Positions 36,687 to 46,086 of a DNA stretch of 57,308 bases are shown here, piece after piece; position 1 is the first letter of the stretch, and each line of letters starts with the position of its first letter. The stretch spans positions 1-57,308 of the forward strand of contig JBCCHB010000111.1 in the NCBI GenBank assembly GCA_039028975.1, in the 5' to 3' direction. Under the pieces are notes generated by a model. That model saw nothing but the letters and a program-made list of their open reading frames with translations, searched no databases and was not told the origin of the DNA. The position numbers and the translations under genes were made by a program. Source of the DNA: JAHBNG01 sp039028975. Its GTDB lineage: Bacteria > Chloroflexota > Anaerolineae > Caldilineales > Caldilineaceae.

Positions 36687-39389
36687 ATGTTGCATAGGAA
36701 TAATCGAGCAAGCAATAGTCAATTTGGCCCAGCCTTCATACAAATCATGTGCGTTGGCTTGATCATTGTTATCGCATTCACGTTCCACTCATTTGTACAG
36801 GCCAACCCGCTGGCCATGCAGTCTGAAAACGGGGGAACCATTGCCGGGACTGTAACCAACGCCCAGGGTACTCCCCTTCCCAACATTAAAGTAATAGCAT
36901 CCCCACGTCGAGTTGAAAATCGACGGGATGGCGCGCGGACAACGGTAACAGATAGTGATGGCAACTATGCAATCGACCGCTTGTTGACGGGCATTTATCG
37001 GGTAGAATTTCAAGATCCCAGTGGTGCATTTGTTCATCAGTTTTACGGCAATATGTTGACAGCATATGAGGCGACTGACGTCTTCATTGATGGGGATACG
37101 GCGTCAGATATTGATGCCCAGCTACAGCCCAGCAGTCACCTTCTTGGCACAGTAACGACATCAGGGGAATATGATGTTCGCGGAATCCAGGTCAGCTTAT
37201 ATAAACGCGACCTATTTGACCAAGACGCAACGCCACCCTTTTATGAAAGACAAGAGATCAGTGGAGGCGAAGGGACCTATGACTTTGGTGGACTTCCAGC
37301 AGGGACTTACGCCATATGCGCCAAAGCAAAAAGGATCCTAGCTAAGGGGGACGGGTGCTTCGATGCACTAGGTGGCGATGTGGAAACGGCAACGGAAATT
37401 TCTTTGGCCGCAGGCGAAATCAAAACAGGTATCGATATCTCCTTCGAGGTGGCATCTACTGTACGAATTTCTGGGACAGTCAGATCGGAGCAAGGAGAAC
37501 CCCTTGATGATGTTAACGTCGAAATCTATCAGCGCAGAGGAGATAGTGGGGACCTTGCATACGAGCGCAATGAATTGACAGATCAGGATGGCCATTTCAC
37601 TTTTAAATACCTGCCAGATGGTCAATATACGCTCTACTTCTCCAGAAGTAGCGACCCCATTGTTGAAGAATATTGGGAAGATGCACAGACGGTAGAGGGC
37701 GCAACTTTCCTCACGATAAATGAAACCACGCCGTACACTGAATTGGCGGTTCGCTTAAGTCGGGGGGCCGTGATTACTGGCCATGTGATTCCAGATAGCT
37801 CAGTTCTTCTGACGAGCAATGCACAAGTTCGGCTCTATGCTCAAGAAGATTCTGAATGGATACTATATCGCAACGGTCCTGTTGATACCCAGACAGGCCA
37901 CTATCGGATACAGGGGCTAAAGATCGGAGAATACAAAGTATCTGTGCGTACGCATTTGAGAGACCAGCAGTATGAGTCTTTCCTTGGTGGCACAACGTTG
38001 AGTGACGCTGAAGTCATCTCAGTTTCACAAAACTCGGTTATCCAAAACGAAGTACTTACGGATCTGGATATCGAATTTGATCCATCCCCAAAGCGCGCCA
38101 GCATCTCTGGAATGGTCACGTCTAATACAGGTGCTTTGCTCGCGGGCATTAAAGTATCCAGGCTGTACGAAGTCCCAATTCAGCAAGAGAAACATTGGTT
38201 CACGGATGAGGTAGTCTTCACTGATTCAGATGGGCAATTCAGATTTGACTATGTGCCTAACGGTGAGTATACACTTTTGTTCGAGGATTCGGCTGGTGCT
38301 TTTACAGCTGGATACTTTGGTAATTCCCAGACTATTGAGCAAGCTCAACTCTTCAGGGTAACGGACACAGAGAATTTTCACGGCGCGGAGATGGTGATGT
38401 CCCCCACTGGCGCCGTGGCAGGAACCGTACGCATTGATGATGCGGAAATTCCTGAGGATGGGAAGGTTACCCTTTACCAGCAAAAGAATACTTTTCTCTA
38501 TTCCAAAGGACATAGCACCCTTTCTGAGAGTGGAGAATTCCTGATCGACGGTCTGGCACCTGGTGCGTATATTCTTAAAGCAACCGTGCGTAATCACCCA
38601 AGTTTTGCTATAGAAGGGAATTATAGTGTCAGTAACGATGGGAGTGCGACAGAGATTCAAGTCGAAAGTGGCCAAACAACACCCATTAACATGAGTCTTC
38701 CATCGGATTCATTCGACCATAGCATCAGCGGGACTATAACAGAGAATGGTCAACCTCTATCAAACATTAGGGTCGAGGTCTATGGTGGATATCCAGCCCC
38801 GGCTCAATTTCATGGACCAAATGGGGCAGCCTTTTTCTATACGTATACAGATGAATTTGGCCAGTTTGTCATTGAGAGTTTCCTGAGCGGCCTCTACTGG
38901 TTAGGCTTTATCGATGAGGATGGTCGGTACGCGTCAAAGTTCTATGGGAACCAGGATCGGTTGTCGAAGAATGACCCAATTGAGTTAACCGGGAGCACAA
39001 AGCGTGTAGACATAGAGGTTACCCTAGAAGAAGCAGGGGCAATTGAGGGGTACGTTTGGCAGAATACCGAAGATGTCGCTCCCGACGTGCGTATCATTCT
39101 GTACTGGCTTGATGACGAGTTGTCGAGATACGTGGATAGCACACGGCCTGACGAAATGGGGCACTTCCAATTTGACATCCTACCTCCAGGGCATTATCAG
39201 CTGGATATTACTCAACCTAGTCCCTATTTGCCAGATATCCGCTATAGACCCGAATTAGATGTTGTCGGTGGAAAAACTTCTCTCATTAATGTTATCCTCG
39301 AGCCGGAACCGACGGCTTCTGTCGAGTTGACAGCGCGTTCCCTAGGTGTCTTGCCAAATCAGCTCTATTTTCCAGTAACAAGGCATTAG
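36687..39389 (+). CDS. Secreted multi-repeat protein with Cna-B/carboxypeptidase-regulatory-like domains
   Basis: A 900-aa exported protein. A signal/anchor helix spans about residues 18-36. The rest is seven or eight beta-sandwich repeats of about 95-110 residues, each with I(A/S)GTV, a G.PL....V strand, D.DG.(F/Y).F/I and a LP.G.Y.L strand. These mark SdrD-B/CarboxypepD_reg-type stalk domains. The C-terminus NQLYFPVTRH recalls the short hydrophobic 'LP/FP' tails of Chloroflexota surface proteins (inference). No enzyme domain is seen, so it is probably a cell-surface stalk or adhesin. AGGAGG precedes ATG 36687. A damaged partial copy lies at 33312. Confidence 0.85.
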   Translation: MLHRNNRASNSQFGPAFIQIMCVGLIIVIAFTFHSFVQANPLAMQSENGGTIAGTVTNAQGTPLPNIKVIASPRRVENRRDGARTTVTDSDGNYAIDRLLTGIYRVEFQDPSGAFVHQFYGNMLTAYEATDVFIDGDTASDIDAQLQPSSHLLGTVTTSGEYDVRGIQVSLYKRDLFDQDATPPFYERQEISGGEGTYDFGGLPAGTYAICAKAKRILAKGDGCFDALGGDVETATEISLAAGEIKTGIDISFEVASTVRISGTVRSEQGEPLDDVNVEIYQRRGDSGDLAYERNELTDQDGHFTFKYLPDGQYTLYFSRSSDPIVEEYWEDAQTVEGATFLTINETTPYTELAVRLSRGAVITGHVIPDSSVLLTSNAQVRLYAQEDSEWILYRNGPVDTQTGHYRIQGLKIGEYKVSVRTHLRDQQYESFLGGTTLSDAEVISVSQNSVIQNEVLTDLDIEFDPSPKRASISGMVTSNTGALLAGIKVSRLYEVPIQQEKHWFTDEVVFTDSDGQFRFDYVPNGEYTLLFEDSAGAFTAGYFGNSQTIEQAQLFRVTDTENFHGAEMVMSPTGAVAGTVRIDDAEIPEDGKVTLYQQKNTFLYSKGHSTLSESGEFLIDGLAPGAYILKATVRNHPSFAIEGNYSVSNDGSATEIQVESGQTTPINMSLPSDSFDHSISGTITENGQPLSNIRVEVYGGYPAPAQFHGPNGAAFFYTYTDEFGQFVIESFLSGLYWLGFIDEDGRYASKFYGNQDRLSKNDPIELTGSTKRVDIEVTLEEAGAIEGYVWQNTEDVAPDVRIILYWLDDELSRYVDSTRPDEMGHFQFDILPPGHYQLDITQPSPYLPDIRYRPELDVVGGKTSLINVILEPEPTASVELTARSLGVLPNQLYFPVTRH

Positions 39390-39391
39390 TT

Positions 39392-39512
39392 GATACTGTT
39401 GGCGAATTGTTTGTGGAGGTAGGCACGCCTCGTGCTGGTTTCTAGCGCATAGCCGCACGAGGCGTGCCTACCTCCACAGCTTACGGGTGCTCTTGAATTC
39501 GCCAACAGTATC
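39392..39512. repeat. MITE-like element, family A, copy 2, with a perfect 23-bp hairpin
   Basis: Terminal repeats GATACTGTTGGCGAATT (39392-39408) and AATTCGCCAACAGTATC (39496-39512) are exact complements. Inside, 39413-39435 and 39455-39477 are perfect 23-bp inverted arms with a 19-nt loop. It starts two bases after the stop codon of the 900-aa gene, so it may also act as its transcript end. Copy 1 is at 27942. The remaining 39513-39739 shows no gene. Confidence 0.8.
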
Positions 39513-39739
39513 ATTGACTGACAAAGGTAAGTGCCGTTTCAGGATCAAGGGTGATTGACCAGTGGTAACAGACCTTGTCCAGTTCAAAAGCGGCTTTGAT
39601 GATAGCGGACTTATCTTAAATCACTAGCATCAGAGGATTCTCCAATTCGAAGGTCATTTATCCAAGTTCGATATTTGCTGAATTTCTCTGCCTATTGTAT
39701 CACACTCCCCTACATTGAAAACGACAAACAGGAGCAACC

Positions 39740-40762
39740 ATGGCAGAGCAACCAATCGACTTTGACGGTGTCTGGAAGGAGGCACTGGAAACTTACTTTG
39801 AAGAGTTTACGGCTCTTTTTTTCACTGACGCATATACTGGGATCGATTGGTCTCGTGCTCCTGAATTTCTGGATAAAGAACTCCAGCAGGTAACGCCTGA
39901 GTCAGAAATCGGCAACCAACGTGTCGACAAATTAGTTAAGGTCTGGCTCAAGAACGGTGAAGAAGCATGGGTACTGGCCCATATAGAAGTACAAAGTCAA
40001 CACGAGACTGAGTTCGCCAAACGAGTCTATATCTACAATCATCGCCTTTTTGATCGCTTTGATCGCCAGGTGGCTAGCTTTGCCATCCTAGGAGATGAAG
40101 GGCCTGAATGGAAGCCAAGCCAATATACCTACACGCTCTGGGGTACAAAGGTCGATTTTCAGTTTCCTGTGGTAAAATTGCTAGAGTACCGCAAGAAATG
40201 GGGTGAACTTGAGACCAGCAACAATCCATTTGCTACCGTGGTCATGGCCCACCTTAAAGCCCAGGAGACACGCCACGATGCGAATGCCCGAAAAGAGTGG
40301 AAATGGACCTTGACGCGAATGCTCTACGAGAAAGGGTTTAGTCGGAACGATATCCAAATGTTGTATCGTTTTATTGATTGGGTATTGCGACTACCCAAAG
40401 CATTAGAGGAAGGTTTTTGGCAGCAGGTTCAGTCTTATGAAGAGGAGCAGAAAATGGCGTACGTAACCTATGCAGAACGCAGAGGCATTGAACAAGGCAT
40501 TGAACAAGGCATTGAACAAGGCATTGAACAAGGCATTGAACAAGGGTTGGAGAAGGGGGCCAAACTTCTCCGCGAGACGTTATTAGAAATATTAGTTGCG
40601 AATGATGCGTTCATCACGGAACAACTTGAGTATATAGAAGAACAGTTGGGTAAGATAACCGATCTAGATATGCTAAAAGAATTAATCTCTCTGTTGCTGA
40701 AAGCTGACGATTTGGCCCAGTTTCATGCAAGATTTGAAGAAGCGCTTGCTGAAGCCATTTGA
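39740..40762 (+). CDS. Rpn/PD-(D/E)XK-family nuclease-like protein with GIEQ repeats
   Basis: A 340-aa protein of the recombination-promoting nuclease (Rpn, transposase-like PD-(D/E)XK) superfamily. Its core is DFDGVWKEALETYFEEF, RVDKLVKVWL and AWVLAHIEVQSQ, the D...ExQ/K nuclease-like core, within the first 110 residues. Near the C-terminus five identical 12-bp units (40494-40553) encode (GIEQ)5, followed by a helical, acidic tail, a layout common in this family. AGGAGC precedes the ATG. The family is linked to DNA mobility or phage conflict, but the role here is unknown. A 19-codon 5' relic of a paralogue is at 43338. Confidence 0.85.
   Translation: MAEQPIDFDGVWKEALETYFEEFTALFFTDAYTGIDWSRAPEFLDKELQQVTPESEIGNQRVDKLVKVWLKNGEEAWVLAHIEVQSQHETEFAKRVYIYNHRLFDRFDRQVASFAILGDEGPEWKPSQYTYTLWGTKVDFQFPVVKLLEYRKKWGELETSNNPFATVVMAHLKAQETRHDANARKEWKWTLTRMLYEKGFSRNDIQMLYRFIDWVLRLPKALEEGFWQQVQSYEEEQKMAYVTYAERRGIEQGIEQGIEQGIEQGIEQGLEKGAKLLRETLLEILVANDAFITEQLEYIEEQLGKITDLDMLKELISLLLKADDLAQFHARFEEALAEAI
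40494..40553 (+). repeat. In-frame 12-bp tandem repeat, five copies
   Basis: Five exact copies of GGCATTGAACAA encode Gly-Ile-Glu-Gln repeats in the Rpn-like protein. Identity at the DNA level suggests recent expansion by slippage, and copy number is likely variable between strains. Confidence 0.9.
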
Positions 40763-40855
40763 TCTACCGAAGAAACCAAACAAAAAACCCAAGGAGCTGA
40801 CCAAAGCGTTAATAGACAGGCTTAGAATCAACGCCGTGATTTCGTAGAAAACAGT

Positions 40856-41581
40856 ATGGACAAGCAACATTCCATCCCTGACCGTCTTGTCGTCCTTACC
40901 TTTGATGACGGCGTTAAATCCCAGTTCACATTTGCAGCCCCGCTCCTCAAACAGTATGGCTTTAGTGCAACCTTCTACATTACCGAGGGCCTGCGCTTTT
41001 TGGAAGACAAAGAGCGCTACCTTACTTGGGAAGAGGTGAGCCAACTTCACGAAATGGGCTTTGAAATTGGCAACCACACCCAGCATCACAAGAATGTCAC
41101 AACCCAACACCGTGACGAATTATGGGCCGATTTGACCCATATTGATCAACGCTGCCAAGAAAATGGCATTCCCAAACCAACCACCTTCTGCTATCCTGGC
41201 TACAGTAACAGCACAGAAGCGGCTGATATACTAGCTGACTACGGCTTTCAGTTTGCCCGGCGTGGTGTAGCGCCAGAATTCCCCTATGATCAGGAGGGTG
41301 GCAGAGGCCCTGCGTATGATCCCGCTCTTCACCATCCCCTTCTAATTCCAACGACCGGTGCGTCTGGTCCTCATTGGTCTTTTGATGATCTTGTCTGGGC
41401 GGTGGCACAAGCCAAAGAGGGCAAGGTAACAGTTCTAACCTTTCATGGCGTGCCCGATCTAGATCATTCATGGGTTCACACAGATCCTGAGACCTTTGCA
41501 AGCTACATTCAATACTTGGCAGACAATGATTGTACCGTAATCGCTCTGCGCGACCTCGCACAGTACATTGATGTACCTTGA
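40856..41581 (+). CDS. Polysaccharide deacetylase (NodB-like)
   Basis: A 241-aa metal-dependent deacetylase (carbohydrate esterase 4 fold). TFDDG with Asp17-Asp18 is motif 1, GNHTQHH supplies the two metal-binding His, FCYPGY is motif 3, and TFHGVPD holds the late catalytic His. There is no signal peptide, so it may act inside the cell or on small acetylated sugars. The ribosome site before ATG 40856 is weak. It is followed 32 nt later by the MBL-fold gene, probably one operon with the dioxygenase after it. Confidence 0.9.
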   Translation: MDKQHSIPDRLVVLTFDDGVKSQFTFAAPLLKQYGFSATFYITEGLRFLEDKERYLTWEEVSQLHEMGFEIGNHTQHHKNVTTQHRDELWADLTHIDQRCQENGIPKPTTFCYPGYSNSTEAADILADYGFQFARRGVAPEFPYDQEGGRGPAYDPALHHPLLIPTTGASGPHWSFDDLVWAVAQAKEGKVTVLTFHGVPDLDHSWVHTDPETFASYIQYLADNDCTVIALRDLAQYIDVP

Positions 41582-41613
41582 ATTGGGTGCTACAACCCAA
41601 AAGGAGACTCCTC

Positions 41614-42417
41614 ATGCGTAAAGTCAAAGAACTTGGCCGTCGTACATTCCTGATGTCCGTTGGTAAAGGAAGCTTTGCCCTACTCTCCGAAATGACCTTT
41701 GGCTTTGGTCGTCGCGGGCTGGCCTTTGCCTTGGGCGGCTCGGGATTGGCCACAGCAGCCTGCCAACCGTTACAACTACTTCCGACTGAGTCGGCAGCCC
41801 CACAAGAAGCGGCTCCAGAAGAAGCTGCCCTGCTCTACCACCAAGTATTCATGGACTTTGTCAGTTCTTATGTTCTCGTTCGGGGCTCAGAGATTGCCAT
41901 TGTTGACACGGGGCTGCCAGGCAATACAGCCAAGTTTGATGAAGTGATTCAATCATCTGGCCTGGGTTGGGATGATGTCAATCATGTGATCCTTACCCAC
42001 CATCATGGAGATCACGTAGGTGGTTTGGCCGAGATTTTGGGTGCAGCCACAGCCTCTACTGTATATGCTGGTGAGGCAGACATTCCCCAAATTATTTCAC
42101 CTCAGCCCATTCAGTCCGTATGGGACGGAGATGAGGTATTTGGTATGCAAGTCATTGGTACCCCCGGTCACACGCCTGGTCATATTTCTGTCTATGACCC
42201 GGCAGGGTCGTTGGTGATAGCCGGTGATGCCATGGTCAATGGCCAGGATGGGTTAGAAGGTGCTTCCCCTCGCTTTACAGCAGATATGGGCATGGCTGGT
42301 GAAAGTATCAAAAAGCTGGCGACTCTCTCCTTTGAGACGCTTCTGGTTGGCCATGGTGCACCGATTGAGACTGGAGCCTCAGCAGCCGTTGCGGAAGTAG
42401 CAGCGACATTGGAATAG
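41614..42417 (+). CDS. Tat-exported metallo-beta-lactamase-fold hydrolase
   Basis: A 267-aa protein. The N-terminus GRRTFLMSVGKGSFALL followed by a hydrophobic, Ala/Gly-rich stretch and AACQP looks like a twin-arginine signal, possibly with a lipobox-like Cys. The metal motif THHHGDH (His129, His131, Asp133, His134), GTPGHTPGH and IAGDAM are complete for the MBL superfamily. The substrate is unknown (lactonase, thioesterase or glyoxalase II-type are possible). ATG 41614 is preferred because AAGGAGA lies 7-8 nt upstream; the frame is open to 41578. Confidence 0.88.
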   Translation: MRKVKELGRRTFLMSVGKGSFALLSEMTFGFGRRGLAFALGGSGLATAACQPLQLLPTESAAPQEAAPEEAALLYHQVFMDFVSSYVLVRGSEIAIVDTGLPGNTAKFDEVIQSSGLGWDDVNHVILTHHHGDHVGGLAEILGAATASTVYAGEADIPQIISPQPIQSVWDGDEVFGMQVIGTPGHTPGHISVYDPAGSLVIAGDAMVNGQDGLEGASPRFTADMGMAGESIKKLATLSFETLLVGHGAPIETGASAAVAEVAATLE

Positions 42418-42443
42418 AACCGTAGAATAGATTGGAGCTACTG

Positions 42444-43331
42444 ATGAAACTTACCATGGGCGAGCGTATGCTTGAACTGGGTGGTTCGTATCTGAACGAA
42501 CTGTCCGATTCAACGGACATGATGGCTGACCTTCCTTCTTTGCGTCAGCGTCTAGAAGAGGATGGCTATCTCCTGATTCGGAATCTACACAACCGCGACA
42601 AGGTGAAGGCTGCGCGACGAACTGTGTTGGAAAACCTGGAAAAGGCAGAACAGCTTGCACCGGATGCGCCCTTAATGGATGGCATCATCGCCCCTGGCAA
42701 ACGGGGTAAGTTTTGGGGTGGCTCCAAAACCGTTACCCATAGTAGACCTTTTCTTGACCTGGTTGAATCGCCAGAATTGATGACCTTCTTTATCCATTTT
42801 CTTGCTGGGCCATCGCTCACCTATGATTTCAAATGGTTACGAGTGGTGTCACAGGGCAACTTCTCAGGTGCTCACTACGACATTGTCTATATGGGCCGTG
42901 GCACCACCAACGTATACACAGTCTGGACGCCACTAGGTGACGTCTCATATGAAATGGGACCGTTGACCATCCTGGCTGGATCACATTGCTTTGACCGAAT
43001 CAGAGAGACCTATGGCAATATGGATGTGGATCGGGATAAGGTAACAGGTTGGTTCTCCGACGACCCTATCGAATTGGTTGATAGGTATGGTGGCCAGTGG
43101 AAAACGGCTGAGTTTGAGATGGGCGACGCCCTAATCTTTGGCATGTATACCATGCATGGTTCGCTCACCAACACCACCAATCGCTTTCGCGTTAGCTGCG
43201 ATACCCGCTATCAGCGCGCTGACGAACCAGTCGATGAGCGGTGGGTTGGGGAGAATCCCCTGGCCCATTATGCCTGGATGAAGGGGGAGACAGTACCTAT
43301 GAAAGATGCTCGCAAAGAGTGGGGTGTTTGA
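42444..43331 (+). CDS. Phytanoyl-CoA dioxygenase family protein (copy 1)
   Basis: A 295-aa Fe(II)/2-oxoglutarate-dependent oxygenase. The metal triad is HxD in GAHYDIVYMG (His144, Asp146) and the distal His in YTMHGSLTN (His238), with the 2OG-binding Arg in NRFRVSCDTRYQ. ATG 42444 follows TTGGAG at 6-nt spacing. It probably hydroxylates a small organic molecule rather than phytanoyl-CoA. It lies 26 nt after the MBL gene in the same direction. Confidence 0.9.
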   Translation: MKLTMGERMLELGGSYLNELSDSTDMMADLPSLRQRLEEDGYLLIRNLHNRDKVKAARRTVLENLEKAEQLAPDAPLMDGIIAPGKRGKFWGGSKTVTHSRPFLDLVESPELMTFFIHFLAGPSLTYDFKWLRVVSQGNFSGAHYDIVYMGRGTTNVYTVWTPLGDVSYEMGPLTILAGSHCFDRIRETYGNMDVDRDKVTGWFSDDPIELVDRYGGQWKTAEFEMGDALIFGMYTMHGSLTNTTNRFRVSCDTRYQRADEPVDERWVGENPLAHYAWMKGETVPMKDARKEWGV

Positions 43332-43337
43332 CCACCG

Positions 43338-43397
43338 ATGGCCAAACAAACAGTCGATTTTGATGGTGTTTGGAAGGGATACTCGATTGCAGCATAG
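43338..43397 (+). pseudogene. 5' relic of an Rpn-family gene
   Basis: MAKQTVDFDGVWKGYSIAA then TAG: the first 13 residues match the start of the protein at 39740 (MAEQPIDFDGVWK), after which similarity ends. It is a deletion remnant starting six bases after the dioxygenase stop. Confidence 0.65.
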
Positions 43398-43806
43398 AAA
43401 AGATCAGTAGTTCGCGATTTGGTGGAGGAGGGATTCTCGAATGCCAGGTTCTCTCCTAAACACCGCATTTGAGAATACTCCCTACATGGAAGTTATGCGT
43501 TTTCGTGGTCTACTGAAGATGTTAAAACACCCCACTCTTTTTACGTTTGCCAACCACTCCCCTTTATGCTATCTTAGACTTCGTCTAAATTGATATAGGT
43601 CACTAATTCGTATTCTGACCGTCTGTCTTTGTCTGCTTACTCCCCTACGGACAAATTCGGTCTCCCCATAAATGACTGTTTAACGATACTACGGTTGGGC
43701 ATAGATGAGGGTAATTCGATAGCGTTCTAGTCGGATAGGTCATTCTCATCAATGCCAGGGCTAAGTATAGACAGCTTGACACAACTTCTACAAAGGAGAA
43801 ATCTCA
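43398..43806. other. Leader/promoter region of the ABC importer
   Basis: No gene. An imperfect inverted repeat GATTCTCGAATGC/GCATTTGAGAATA is around 43430-43475 and a small TTAGAC-TTC-GTCTAA palindrome is near 43575. The region presumably holds the promoter for the binding-protein gene at 43807. Confidence 0.4.
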
Positions 43807-45834
43807 ATGAAACGACTTCCCTTATTCATCTTTAGTTTGCTTATTTTGGGGCTAATACTGGCTGGTTGTGCCGGTACCCCGGCCGAAAGTGACACGGCGC
43901 CTGATGCTGCTGAAAGTAGTGACGCAGCAGAGGTGATGTCTGATGGCACATTTAAAGAGGCATCATCCCTCACCGAGATGGTCGCGGCTGGCGACCTACC
44001 CCCTGTGGATGAGCGCTTGCCTGCAGAACCGGCAGTGATGGAACCCATCGAGTCGGTTGGTGTCTACAATGACACCATGTTCGTCTTTGTTCCCAGCACT
44101 GAGCCTTGGAATACCATGCAGGAAGAGACCGAGCGGGGCAGCTATCTCGGCTACATCCGCGCCGATAATTCGGTTGTGGGCAATCTGGCCAAAGGCTTCG
44201 AACTGTCTGACGACTTTATGAGCCTGACCATATTCTTGCGCGAAGGGGCCAAATGGTCAGATGGACATCCCTTTACGGCAGATGATATTGTCTTCGCCTT
44301 CGATGCATGGCACTTCGATAGTCGGCTCGGCAGCAGCCAAGCATTCTGGATGAACAAGGTCCGTAGGGTTATTAAGGTTGACGACTACACTGTACGCATG
44401 GAAACAGATGAGCCATATCCCGTGATGCTGGCCAAGATGGGTGAACCGGCTGGTGGTGACTGGCATGCATACCTGCCCAAACACTACATGGAACAGTTCC
44501 ACATCGACTACAACCCCGATGCGACTGAGCTGGCAGAGAGTTTAGGATATGAGACCTGGGAGGCCGCCTTCCAAGCCCATGACTGGGAGTTTGAGAATGG
44601 CTATAGCCACGTTCGGGATGATGGCTTCGTACGCCCAACCATGCAGCCGTGGATGCTGGTTGAGGTAACCGACACAACCAAAGTCCACCAGCGCAACCCC
44701 TACTTCTGGAAGGTCGATGAGGCGGGACAACAGTTGCCCTATATTGACCGTATCGTCACTGGCATCTCCGATCCAGAGACTATCAACCTCAAGATCATTG
44801 CTGGTGAAGTCGATCTGGATTACGGCTCCGTCAGCGTTGATAACTTTGCCCTCTACAAAGAGAATGAGGCATCGGGCGGCTATACTACCCACGAATTGTT
44901 CAAGCAGGGCGATTCTCTGGTCGGCTTTGCCGTCAATCAGACCATTGATGATCCGGTCAAGCAGCCTATCTTCCAAGACCTGCGCTTCCGGCAGGCCCTT
45001 TCTCTGGCTATTAACGCTGATGAAATTAACGAGACGGTCTACTTTGGTCTCGGGCGCCCCATGGCCTTCCCCGTTGTTGGCACCACCTTCCATATGGATA
45101 AGTGGGACTCAAATCCTGCCGATGCCTATGATGTTGATGAAGCCAATGCCCTTTTGGACGCTGTCGGCCTGGATCAGAAGGATGGTGACGGCTGGCGTTT
45201 AGGCAGCGATGGCAATCCCTTTACCCTAACGATGGAAGGCGTAAGCACTGGCGAATCGAGCACCCAAATTGCCGCCCTAGAATTGATGAAGGAATTCTGG
45301 GAAGCTGTGGGTTTGCAAACCGAAATCGCGATCTCCGAAGGCTCACTCTATCGAGAACGCCGCAACGGTAACCTCATTGAGATCAATACAAGTCCCTTTG
45401 TCCTCGGTTCGGAAGCGCGCCAGTACATGATCGACCGCGAGTTCTGGGCACACGGTAGCCATGATCTCAACTGGGCACCGCTGTGGGGTGACTGGCTGCT
45501 GGCAACGGTCCAGATTGAAGAAGGAACGGCCTCTCTCGCAGACTTCGAGGGTGGCGCAATACCTGGCATAGAACCACCGGAAATCTATAAAGAGCTCTTC
45601 CAATGGAACGAAGATCGTTCCAAAACGGTACTTGGCTCGCCCGAATACATTGAGGTTTCCCAGAAGATTTTTGACTTCCACTTCGAAAATCTGCTCATGC
45701 AGGGCGTCGTCGGCGGCATGCCATCGCTAGTCATCGCCAAAGACAACCTAGCCAATGTACCCAAGGGTTACTTTGGCAGCGCCATCTGGTTTGGCGATCT
45801 GCATATTGAGGCCGAGCAGCTTTACTTTAAGTAG
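43807..45834 (+). CDS. ABC transporter substrate-binding lipoprotein, peptide/nickel family
   Basis: A 675-aa family 5 solute-binding protein. The lipoprotein signal LILGLILAGCAG places the lipidated Cys at about residue 21, followed by an acidic linker. Characteristic stretches include LREGAKWSDGHPFTADDIVFAFDAW and RFRQALSLAINADEIN. Length is on the long side for the family. AAAGGAG precedes the ATG. It begins the importer locus with the permeases at 46087 and 47413 and ATPases at 50945 and 52048. The ligand could be an oligopeptide, opine or oligosaccharide; nearby dioxygenases and a Gfo/Idh enzyme favour a modified small metabolite (inference). Confidence 0.92.
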   Translation: MKRLPLFIFSLLILGLILAGCAGTPAESDTAPDAAESSDAAEVMSDGTFKEASSLTEMVAAGDLPPVDERLPAEPAVMEPIESVGVYNDTMFVFVPSTEPWNTMQEETERGSYLGYIRADNSVVGNLAKGFELSDDFMSLTIFLREGAKWSDGHPFTADDIVFAFDAWHFDSRLGSSQAFWMNKVRRVIKVDDYTVRMETDEPYPVMLAKMGEPAGGDWHAYLPKHYMEQFHIDYNPDATELAESLGYETWEAAFQAHDWEFENGYSHVRDDGFVRPTMQPWMLVEVTDTTKVHQRNPYFWKVDEAGQQLPYIDRIVTGISDPETINLKIIAGEVDLDYGSVSVDNFALYKENEASGGYTTHELFKQGDSLVGFAVNQTIDDPVKQPIFQDLRFRQALSLAINADEINETVYFGLGRPMAFPVVGTTFHMDKWDSNPADAYDVDEANALLDAVGLDQKDGDGWRLGSDGNPFTLTMEGVSTGESSTQIAALELMKEFWEAVGLQTEIAISEGSLYRERRNGNLIEINTSPFVLGSEARQYMIDREFWAHGSHDLNWAPLWGDWLLATVQIEEGTASLADFEGGAIPGIEPPEIYKELFQWNEDRSKTVLGSPEYIEVSQKIFDFHFENLLMQGVVGGMPSLVIAKDNLANVPKGYFGSAIWFGDLHIEAEQLYFK

Positions 45835-45902
45835 GTCCGGAGTCCAAGGTCCGGAGTCCAAGGTCCAAGGTCCGGACTAAGTCCGGACTAAGTCCGGACT
45901 TA

Positions 45903-46070
45903 GGGCTAATGACTCTGGGCTAACGACTCTGGACTAACGACTCTGGACTAACGACTCTGGACTAACGACTCTGGACTAACGACTCTGGACTAACGACTCT
46001 GGACTAACGACTCTGGACTAATGACTCTGGACTAACGACTCTGGACTAACGACTTCGGACTAACGACTTC
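45903..46070. repeat. 14-bp tandem array, 12 copies
   Basis: Twelve units of the type GGACTAACGACTCT fill 45903-46070, with only single-base variation. Upstream, 45836-45902 carries related degenerate GGTCCGGAGTCCAA and GTCCGGACTAA units. The array occupies the whole gap between the binding protein and the first permease, leaving no ribosome site before ATG 46087. Confidence 0.95.
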
Positions 46071-46086
46071 GGACTTTGGACTCCCT

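Noticed and set aside
40494..40553. CRISPR-like or regulatory repeat
   Set aside because: Contiguous 12-bp in-frame units without spacers; a coding repeat.
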